Assembly (NCBI GenBank): GCA_945788485.1
Contig: CALZMB010000027.1
Location: 1-14,273 of the forward strand
DNA: 14,273 nucleotides
Origin: an uncultured bacterium
GTDB lineage: Bacteria > Bacteroidota > Bacteroidia > Bacteroidales > Bacteroidaceae
Direction of reading: 5' to 3'
Shown in pieces: positions 6,249-12,407 of the stretch (within the stretch, counting starts at the first letter, position 1; the number at the start of each line of letters is the position of its first letter). The translations under genes and the position numbers were made by a program. The notes beneath the pieces were generated by a model, which was not told the origin of the DNA, did no database searches, and saw only the letters and a list, made by a program, of their open reading frames with translations.

Positions 6249-6662
6249 TTATTTCTTACAATCTCCTTTCTTGCACTGCTGTTTGCAATCTCCTTTCTTG
6301 CACTGCTGTTTGCAATCTCCTTTCTTGCACTGCTGTTTGCAATCTCCTTTCTTGCACTGCTGCTTGCATTCTCCTTTCTTGCACTGCTGCTTGCAATCTC
6401 CTTTCTTGCACTGCTGCTTGCAATCGCCTTTCTTGCACTGCTGCTTGCAATCGCCTTTCTTGCACTGCTGCTTGCATTCGCCTTTCTTGCACTGCTGCTT
6501 ACATTCGCCTTGTTTGCATTCTTTCTTGCAGGTCTTCTTGTCGTCAACTTTTGCGCATACGTTTTCTTTGGCTTGTGTCTTTGAACCTGCACAACAAGTG
6601 CTCTGAGCCATCATGTTGATGGAGAATAATGCCATTACGGCCAATACGATGAGTTTTTTCAT
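6249..6662 (-). CDS. Secreted Cys/Lys-rich tandem-repeat protein, unknown function
   Basis: No family is recognised. The 137-aa product starts with a clear signal peptide (MKKLIVLAVMALFSINMMAQ, cleavage likely near residue 20), with no lipobox. A short linker has CC at 23-24 and Cys at 36. A degenerate unit (45-53) is followed by nine exact-length units of CKQQCKKG(D/E) at 54-134 and a final CKK. In total 24 of 137 residues are Cys, spaced alternately CX3C and CX4C, and the repeat is strongly basic. The regular cysteines suggest metal binding or extensive disulphide bonding outside the cytoplasm, but this is inference; spacing differs from CXC/CXXC metallothioneins. The repeat leaves several other frames open on both strands. 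Only this one has a start with a signal peptide, a promoter (6692-6723) and a terminator (6153-6201). The beta-barrel gene lies upstream on the same strand, but the promoter suggests a separate transcript. Confidence 0.85.
   Translation of the reverse strand: MKKLIVLAVMALFSINMMAQSTCCAGSKTQAKENVCAKVDDKKTCKKECKQGECKQQCKKGECKQQCKKGDCKQQCKKGDCKQQCKKGDCKQQCKKGECKQQCKKGDCKQQCKKGDCKQQCKKGDCKQQCKKGDCKK
6261..6503 (-). repeat. Nine tandem 27-bp coding repeats
   Basis: Nine consecutive 27-bp units without indels encode the nine-residue Cys/Lys repeat, and a diverged tenth lies at 6504-6530. In coding order, units 7-9 are identical in DNA, as are units 2 and 3. Units 1-3 use GGC for Gly while 4-9 use GGA, and the first Lys is AAG in units 1-6 but AAA in 7-9. 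Glu replaces Asp in units 1 and 5. Neighbouring units share synonymous changes, which points to stepwise local duplication. Confidence 0.95.
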
Positions 6663-6691
6663 TTTTCAGAGTTTTTGTTTTGGATATGAAG

Positions 6692-6723
6692 CAAAGTTAT
6701 CGTTTTTCTTTCGTTATTCCAAG
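6692..6723 (-). promoter_or_regulatory. Bacteroidetes-type promoter for the Cys-repeat gene
   Basis: On the minus strand TAACTTTG (complement of 6692-6699) is an exact -7 element. CTTG (complement of 6720-6723) lies 20 bp upstream as an imperfect -33. The predicted transcript has a leader of about 25 nt, A-rich immediately before the ATG at 6662. Confidence 0.65.
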
Positions 6724-6795
6724 AAAACCGACTGTTATTTAACTCAAATTATGTTAATCTCGTCTTATTTTGACTAAGTTGATATTTTTTGCGCA

Positions 6796-9723
6796 TTACA
6801 TTCTGTGTCCTCCGAATCCTCCTGGTGGCGGTCCCATCGGCATATAACCTCTTCTGAACTCCGGTCGTGAGAAGTCGGGTCGTTCACCTTGCGGTCCGGC
6901 TTGCCTTGCCCCCTTTCCTCCGAACGAGTTGAATCGGTAGATGACGTGCAGCATGGCGTATGAGTTGATGGTGTTGTATTCCGAATCGGTGCGTTGTGTT
7001 GATGAGATGGCACGCGAGAGGTTCGACTGGTTCTTCAGAATGTCATAGAACTGCAGCGAGAGGGTCAGCGGTTTTCCTTTCAGGAACGACTGCGAGATCT
7101 GTGCGTTCCATACGAACTCGTTTGTGTTCATCGATGTCTCGTTGTATCCGCGGCGCGAGTTGACGTGTGCGTCAGTAGAGAATCCCGTTCCCCAGGGTGC
7201 TGTGACGGTTATGTCCATGCCGTAGTTGAAGTTCCATGTGTCGAGGTTTGAGTTCGGCTGCAGCAGGTTTCTGGTGTGTGTGTAGCTCAGTGTGCCGTTC
7301 GGTTCAACCTCGATCCATGAGTTTCTGTAGCTGAGCGAGAGTCGTTCGCCCACAGTCGTAGAACGTGTTGTGTTCTTTTCCGTCACCTTGTTCTGGTAGA
7401 GATACGAGACCTGGTTCTGGTAGTTGAGCGTTGTGAAGGTGCTGACATTCCACACTCCGGCACTGTCTATTGCCGTATTGTACATCAGTGCGGTGTTGGC
7501 GTTCCAGTTTCCGTTGATGTTCTCCGGCCGTGTTGTCTTTCCGCCCGTTGTCTCGTTGTATGTTACACAGCTTGCGATGCTGTTCTGTGTCATTGAAAGA
7601 TGTACGTGTGTCATCCACGACTGTGTTCTGACGGGCGAGTATCCGTTGTAGAAGAGTCTGAAGTTGTGTGTGAAAGCCGGTTTCAGTCCGGGGTTACCCA
7701 TCTTTATGTTCAGCGGGTCGGAATCGTCAGTGATGTCGAGCAGGTCCGTGATAGAGGGCTGTGTGCTGCTTGCCCTGTATGTTGCTCTGAGCTGCGACAC
7801 CTTTGATATCTTGTATCTCAGGTCGAGGGTAGGTGCGAAGTTGCACACGTTTCGTACGGTGTCGGCGTGTACGCCCTGATAGTCCTGCACATAGTGCGAG
7901 CGTTGCGGCTGCAGCATGATGCCCACGGTGTAGTTCAGTTTTCCTCCCGTCTTGCGCAGCTGTAGTGCTGTCTCGTGTGTGTCCGTTGTGTAGTCGGAGT
8001 ATCTGGACAGCTCTGTGTCGAGATACGGTTCTATTGGCGATGGCAGGAAAGCCCAGTCTCTGTATGCCATCTCCGGGTTGTCGAAATCGATGGACGAGAA
8101 GTCGTAGGTGTTGCGATCGCTTTTCGACAGGCTGTGCTTGTAGCTGTATGAAAGTTGCAGGAAGAGGTTCCGCATCAGCGGCTCTGAGTATGTCGCCTTC
8201 AGCGTGTAGCTGTAGCTCTTTGTCGGTGCGAGGTTATATCTGTTTGTGTTGTACGTCGAGTCGTTTCCGAGCATGTCGAGAATCTGGTACAGCCGCACGT
8301 TCTGCAGCGAAGCGCTGGTAGATTCTCCGTCAGAGTAGCTTGCGTCAGCCCTTACGGTTATGTTTCTTCCCTTGGTGTTCAGTTTCCGGCTGACCTGCAC
8401 CATACCGCTTGCCGAGTTCGTTTCGCTGTAGGAGAGCGACTTTGACGTATTGCTGTTGACAATCATGTCCATTCTGTCCAGCTCTTCCATGTCGTCTTTG
8501 TCGAGCGGGTTATCGACATACAGGTACGGATCGGCGTTGTATGTCGCGCTGAGCGATGTTGACCGTTTGTCAGTCTTCGAGAGCGACAGCCTCGGCCGGA
8601 ACATGATGTTCGTCATCGTGTCTGGGTTCCATTCGAGGCGCATCTGTGCGTTCCATCGTGTCCGTCTCTGGTACGATTGTGAGAGTGAGTTGCCGAAAGC
8701 GCCTGTCGTGCTCACGAAGTTTTCTGTCGAACTCCTCTGCCATGTGTCGTTGTCGTTATGGTTCCATCTCACGCTTCCGTCTATGGTGAGAATCTTTTCG
8801 TTCTGGTAGTTGATGTTCATGCCCAGCATCTTTGATGCCGACAGACCGTTGTTGTTGCTCATGCGGAATCCTCCTCCTCCTCCCGGGAATCCCATGTCGC
8901 CCACGTTGTTTGCTCTTCCCATCGCCATGATGCGGAGGTTGTCTATCATGTATGCTCCCATGGCGCGTTCAGCATATCTGTTTTCTGTGCCGATAGAGAA
9001 GTCGCTGTTAGTCATGATGCCTTTGTTCATGCCTCGTTTTATGCCGAAGTCGAGCACGGTTTCCTCTTCTCCGTCGTCTATTCCCGTGACGCGTGCGAGA
9101 TCAGATTTCTGTTCGTACGCGCGTACTTTCTCTATTATAGACGTAGGCAGGTTTTTCAGAGCAGTTTCCGTGTCTCCTGTCATGAACTCCTTTCCGTCCA
9201 CGAGAATCTTGCTCACCTGTTTTCCGTTGTGTGTTATAGTACCGTCTTCGCTTACCTGTACGCCCGGCAGACGTTTTACGAGTTCCTCCACTACAGAGCC
9301 TTCCGGTGTGTGGTATGCTGCAGCGTTATACACGAAGGTGTCTTCTTTGAGTGTCACCCTTGCCGCCTGTCCGTTTACGACAGCCTCTTTCAGCATGATG
9401 GCGTCCGGTTTGAGAGCTATGTTTCCGAGAGCGGTGTCCTTTCCTCCGGTCACGGTGATGCTTTTGTACAGAGGCTTGTATGCAATGCTGGTTATCTTGA
9501 GTATGTAGTTTCCGTCTGCCGGTGCGCTGACGGCGAATTTTCCGTCAACGCCTGAAATTACGCCTTTTACGAAAGAGCTGTCATTCTTCAGCAGCGATAC
9601 TGTGGCTTGTGCTACGGCTTCTTTCGTGCTGCTGTCAGTGACAGTGCCTGTAAGCCTGCGCTGTGCGCTTGCCGATACAGCGATGATGAAGAGGGCGCAT
9701 GTCGTGATGATGAATCTGTTCAT
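6796..9723 (-). CDS. Outer-membrane beta-barrel protein with carboxypeptidase-regulatory-like domain (TonB-receptor-like)
   Basis: The 975-aa product has a signal peptide (1-20, ending ASA before Gln21). Residues 22-105 form a carboxypeptidase-regulatory-like beta-sandwich (RRLTGTVTDSSTKEAV, GKFAVSAPADGNYIL). A plug-like region spans about 110-230 (SVVEELVKRLPGVQVSEDG, ILVDGKEFMTGD). A long barrel region with alternating aromatic and polar strands runs to about 934 (YRFNSF). This is the layout of Bacteroidetes outer-membrane proteins related to TonB-dependent receptors (outer-membrane beta-barrel 3 type). Unlike SusC there is no SusD gene next door, so polysaccharide uptake is not indicated. 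A Gly-rich stretch GFPGGGGGFRM (278-288) follows the plug. A 41-residue Gly/Pro/Arg/Met tail (935-975) extends beyond the likely last strand. The substrate is unknown. No consensus promoter is seen in the 274-bp upstream gap, so regulation may use another sigma factor. Confidence 0.9.
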   Translation of the reverse strand: MNRFIITTCALFIIAVSASAQRRLTGTVTDSSTKEAVAQATVSLLKNDSSFVKGVISGVDGKFAVSAPADGNYILKITSIAYKPLYKSITVTGGKDTALGNIALKPDAIMLKEAVVNGQAARVTLKEDTFVYNAAAYHTPEGSVVEELVKRLPGVQVSEDGTITHNGKQVSKILVDGKEFMTGDTETALKNLPTSIIEKVRAYEQKSDLARVTGIDDGEEETVLDFGIKRGMNKGIMTNSDFSIGTENRYAERAMGAYMIDNLRIMAMGRANNVGDMGFPGGGGGFRMSNNNGLSASKMLGMNINYQNEKILTIDGSVRWNHNDNDTWQRSSTENFVSTTGAFGNSLSQSYQRRTRWNAQMRLEWNPDTMTNIMFRPRLSLSKTDKRSTSLSATYNADPYLYVDNPLDKDDMEELDRMDMIVNSNTSKSLSYSETNSASGMVQVSRKLNTKGRNITVRADASYSDGESTSASLQNVRLYQILDMLGNDSTYNTNRYNLAPTKSYSYTLKATYSEPLMRNLFLQLSYSYKHSLSKSDRNTYDFSSIDFDNPEMAYRDWAFLPSPIEPYLDTELSRYSDYTTDTHETALQLRKTGGKLNYTVGIMLQPQRSHYVQDYQGVHADTVRNVCNFAPTLDLRYKISKVSQLRATYRASSTQPSITDLLDITDDSDPLNIKMGNPGLKPAFTHNFRLFYNGYSPVRTQSWMTHVHLSMTQNSIASCVTYNETTGGKTTRPENINGNWNANTALMYNTAIDSAGVWNVSTFTTLNYQNQVSYLYQNKVTEKNTTRSTTVGERLSLSYRNSWIEVEPNGTLSYTHTRNLLQPNSNLDTWNFNYGMDITVTAPWGTGFSTDAHVNSRRGYNETSMNTNEFVWNAQISQSFLKGKPLTLSLQFYDILKNQSNLSRAISSTQRTDSEYNTINSYAMLHVIYRFNSFGGKGARQAGPQGERPDFSRPEFRRGYMPMGPPPGGFGGHRM

Positions 9724-9767
9724 TGGTTTGCTTGTGTGTTATTTTTGTTCAGTCTTTGTTTCCAGTG

Positions 9768-9854
9768 TCATTGTAGTCTTCGCCTGTTTGTTTCTGCGGA
9801 AGCGTTATCATTCTTTTTGACGAATGTCGTGTGTTTTGGTTTAAACCATGACAT
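9768..9854 (-). CDS. Possible 28-aa leader ORF upstream of the beta-barrel gene
   Basis: ATG at 9854 opens a 28-codon frame (MSWFKPKHTTFV..., Lys/Arg-rich) ending at TGA 9768-9770. The stop overlaps ATGA, which begins a further 10-codon frame just before the beta-barrel gene. No clear ribosome site or homology is recognised. It may be chance or a translated leader. Confidence 0.2.
   Translation of the reverse strand: MSWFKPKHTTFVKKNDNASAETNRRRLQ
9837..9848. promoter_or_regulatory. 12-bp perfect palindrome in the beta-barrel gene upstream region
   Basis: TGGTTTAAACCA is a perfect palindrome about 115 bp before the beta-barrel start, directly followed by the overlapping CATGACATG. It could be an operator for a dimeric regulator. 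The rest of the 9724-9918 gap is T-rich on the plus strand and shows no TAnnTTTG element in the direction of the gene. Confidence 0.3.
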
Positions 9855-9918
9855 GATTTTTTCTGTTTTTTTCTCCTCTCTCCCCACACTCTGTTGTCTG
9901 TCAAGCCTTGTAAATGAA

Positions 9919-9955
9919 ATCTCCACCGTTTCCGTATTGTGGAAGCGGTGGAGAT
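9919..9955 (-). terminator. Hairpin terminator downstream of the ppiD-like gene
   Basis: ATCTCCACCGTTTCC (9919-9933) pairs with GGAAGCGGTGGAGAT (9941-9955) as a 15-bp stem with one G-T pair and a 7-nt loop. On the minus strand it is followed by TTCATTT, a weak U-tract. It lies 42 bp past the ppiD-like stop and probably separates that gene from the beta-barrel gene. Confidence 0.75.
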
Positions 9956-9997
9956 GCTATGTTTTGTTTGTCGTAATGTCTTTCCAGAGTTCAGGAT

Positions 9998-12139
9998 TTA
10001 GAAGAAGAGGTATCTGTTGTCCTTCACCTCTGCGTTACGGTAGAGCTCCTGCATGAATCCGCCTGCGTTCTGCAGCATTTTCTGACGTTGTGCTGCGAGA
10101 GTTGCTTTCTGGTCGAACTTCACGGGGCGGTCTTTCTTGGCGTTCACTTTGAAGAGATATACGCCGTTGTATCCTTTCACGGGATGCGAGGCGAAAGCGC
10201 CTGCCTTCACTGCAGCAACAGCACCCGAAAGTGCGGGTTCTACTCCGCCCGTTGACTGGATGAATACTGGTGCGGCGAAAGTCACCTGCTGTACGTTGGA
10301 GATCTGTGCTCCCTTGCCTTTAGCAGCCGCGATAGACTTCACGCCTTCTATTTTCTTCATGATTACTTCAGCCTGCTTGTCGCGCAGTGTCTCGTTCTTG
10401 ATAAACTCCTTCACCTGCGGGTCGTCGAGAGTGCGGAATCCCGCATTGTTGATTTTCTCGAGTGTCAGTACGAGCAGCGTGTTGTTGTTGCCGCATTCGT
10501 AGAGCGGAGACACTGTACCTTCTTTTGCGTCGAATATCCATTTCAGAGCTTCGCGTGTTGCGCGCAGTCCGGCGATGTTGTGCTGTGCAGTGGAGATGTC
10601 AGCGATGTCTCTCACGTCATATCCGTATTTCTTTGCGTTGGCGTTGAGCTGGTCAGCCTTCTGTGTCTCGCTGACAAACTGGCTGAATTTGTTGTAGGCC
10701 TGCGAGTATGTGTCTTTCGAGAAGTCGATAGAGCGTTTGATGACAGCAGCGACATATTTCTCTGTCATCGCCTTGCGTTCGATTACCTGCAGTATGACAT
10801 TTCCTGCCGCCATCTCTACGTTTGCAGTCTCTCCTGCGTTGAGAGCCATGAGTTTCTGGAGATAAGCCTTTGAATCCTTGTCTATCGACGGTGCGTTCTC
10901 ATACTGTGCTCCTGTGAACCATGTCTTCTCTCCGGTCTGTCCGTATTTCTTTGCGAGAGCCTCGAAGTCTGCGCCTGCAGCGATAGCCTTGTATATGCTG
11001 TCAGCCTTTGTGCGTGCCGCCTCTACGGTCTCGGCTCCTACTTGTATTGCTCTGAACTGTATAGAATCCGGCACCTGTTGTTTTGCGATGAGGCGTATCA
11101 CGTTGAGTGTGCCGTCTGCGTTGTTCTCCACAGGTCCATATACAGTTCCGGCAGCCATGGAGTCAATGCGCTGTGCGATGTCTGCCGGCATGGCGTTCTT
11201 GCTCTGTGGCAGTCCGATGAACGGCACGAGTGAGTTGCTCTTGCGCACCACCTCAGCAGGGTTCTCTGCTGCGGCGAGCTCAGCGGCATAATCCTTCACC
11301 TGTTTCATGATGGACTGTCGGTCCTTGTCGCTTGCCTCCACCTGCACGCATACATATTTCACTGTGCGTGTATCGGTTTCCTGGCGGAACATCTCTTTCA
11401 TCTCCTCATATTTCGCCTTCATGTCGGCGTCGGTGACCTTTGCGTCAGCCTCTTTCACCGATGTGTAGGGGAAAGCCGCCACTTCGAGGTCGCTCTCGTT
11501 GTTCTCGTCCTTGAATGTCATCTTTGCCTCTACTGGGTTTGACATGATGGCGTATGCGAGCAGCGACTGGTATTTCTGTGCGAGCAGCTGCTGTCTCAGG
11601 TTTTTCTCGATGAATGTCCAGTAGCGGTAGATTGTCTCATACTGCTCTGCGGCCTGCGGGTTAGTGGTTTTGATTTGTTTGTAGTCAGCGAGGAACTTCT
11701 TCAGCTGGTTTGCGTCGAAGCGTCCTGTCTGCTGGTTGATGAACGGAGTCTGTGCGAGCATGGGGTTTGTTCCTTCCTTCAGCACGTTCTGCAGTTCCTG
11801 GTCAGTTACGGTGAGACCGAGTTCGGTAGCTTCATTTTCGATGAGGCTTGCCTGCACGTACGAGTTCCAGACCATGTCCTTCACCTGGTTCATCTCTTCT
11901 TCAGAGAGGCTTTCGCGTCCCTGTGTCATTTTGATGACCTGCTGGTATTCGTCCAGGAGGTTCTGGAACTCCTGCACACTGATTTTCTTTCCGAGCACTT
12001 CTCCGACCTGCTGTCTGCTGTCGTTGCGCAGCGAGTCTGTCGAGCGTACCAATTCTTCTGCAATGAATGCGAAAAGCGCGAGACCGATGACTGAAACGAG
12101 CACGGTGCCCCAGCTTCTGATTTTTCCAATTGCTGCCAT
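9998..12139 (-). CDS. ppiD: Membrane-anchored SurA/PpiD-like peptidylprolyl isomerase
   Basis: The 713-aa protein has the PpiD layout: a short basic cytoplasmic N-terminus (MAAIGKIRSW), one transmembrane helix (about 11-28), a SurA-type N-terminal helical region (about 45-200; VGEVLGKKISVQEFQNLLDE) and parvulin-like segments (about 240-355 and 360-455), then a C-terminal helical and beta region. Family members sit on the outer face of the inner membrane and assist folding of envelope and outer-membrane proteins. The DSIQFRAIQVG to IERKA stretch (358-456) is the better parvulin match, including the DFEALAKKYG signature. Prolyl isomerase activity is not certain, as many PpiD parvulin domains are weak. 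It is about 90 residues longer than E. coli PpiD, as is usual in Bacteroidetes. Start ATG 12139 gives the expected basic-then-hydrophobic N-terminus. Its own promoter and structured leader lie upstream, and a terminator downstream. Confidence 0.9.
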   Translation of the reverse strand: MAAIGKIRSWGTVLVSVIGLALFAFIAEELVRSTDSLRNDSRQQVGEVLGKKISVQEFQNLLDEYQQVIKMTQGRESLSEEEMNQVKDMVWNSYVQASLIENEATELGLTVTDQELQNVLKEGTNPMLAQTPFINQQTGRFDANQLKKFLADYKQIKTTNPQAAEQYETIYRYWTFIEKNLRQQLLAQKYQSLLAYAIMSNPVEAKMTFKDENNESDLEVAAFPYTSVKEADAKVTDADMKAKYEEMKEMFRQETDTRTVKYVCVQVEASDKDRQSIMKQVKDYAAELAAAENPAEVVRKSNSLVPFIGLPQSKNAMPADIAQRIDSMAAGTVYGPVENNADGTLNVIRLIAKQQVPDSIQFRAIQVGAETVEAARTKADSIYKAIAAGADFEALAKKYGQTGEKTWFTGAQYENAPSIDKDSKAYLQKLMALNAGETANVEMAAGNVILQVIERKAMTEKYVAAVIKRSIDFSKDTYSQAYNKFSQFVSETQKADQLNANAKKYGYDVRDIADISTAQHNIAGLRATREALKWIFDAKEGTVSPLYECGNNNTLLVLTLEKINNAGFRTLDDPQVKEFIKNETLRDKQAEVIMKKIEGVKSIAAAKGKGAQISNVQQVTFAAPVFIQSTGGVEPALSGAVAAVKAGAFASHPVKGYNGVYLFKVNAKKDRPVKFDQKATLAAQRQKMLQNAGGFMQELYRNAEVKDNRYLFF

Positions 12140-12187
12140 TGTTTCTGTTTTGTTTATTTTATTTTTTTTATTTTTTTTGGCTTGTGG

Positions 12188-12226
12188 GTTGATGTGCCGG
12201 CGTGTTGCCGGCAGCAGGGAATCAAC
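12188..12226 (-). promoter_or_regulatory. Structured 5' leader of the ppiD-like gene
   Basis: TGCCGGC (12195-12201) and GCCGGCA (12207-12213) form a perfect 7-bp GC-rich hairpin with a 5-nt loop. An outer GTTGAT/ATCAAC pair (12188-12193 with 12221-12226) encloses it, with an asymmetric internal loop. It lies just downstream of the promoter in the leader. A long A-rich stretch of the transcript follows up to the ATG. It may be a stabilising or regulatory structure. No known riboswitch is recognised. Confidence 0.5.
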
Positions 12227-12236
12227 AATTAGCGCA

Positions 12237-12268
12237 CAAAGTTACAATAAAAATCCAAGATACGCAAA
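12237..12268 (-). promoter_or_regulatory. Consensus Bacteroidetes promoter for the ppiD-like gene
   Basis: On the minus strand TTTG (complement of 12265-12268), a 20-bp spacer and TAACTTTG (complement of 12237-12244) match both consensus elements. Transcription would start near 12230 and give a leader of about 90 nt that contains the hairpin at 12188-12226. The rest of the 12269-12407 gap shows no convincing terminator for the gene to its right. Confidence 0.75.
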
Positions 12269-12407
12269 TTTTATGCGAAAAATGATTTCCTGTGCGTGTT
12301 TTTTGCCTCATTTCGAGTGCTTTTCTTCCCGTGCTTGTGCTTTTTGGGGTCTCATTTTGCGTTTTTTTCTTTTCTTGCGGATGCATCGTGTTCCGTTTGT
12401 TGCGGCG

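Noticed and set aside
6261..6503. Tandem 27-bp units resembling a CRISPR array
   Set aside because: The units are directly adjacent with no spacers and lie wholly within a coding frame.
6231..6584. Plus-strand frame across the 27-bp array encoding a hydrophobic repeat of the FLALLLAI type
   Set aside because: The 27-bp period leaves several frames on both strands open. This one has no promoter or sensible signal and is antisense to the signal-peptide-bearing Cys-repeat gene.
8810..9508. Plus-strand open frame (232 codons) opposite the beta-barrel gene
   Set aside because: Shadow frame of a confident gene, with no domain recognised.
6796..9723. SusC-type polysaccharide uptake locus
   Set aside because: No SusD-like gene or glycoside hydrolase is adjacent, and the barrel fits the outer-membrane beta-barrel 3 type rather than SusC.
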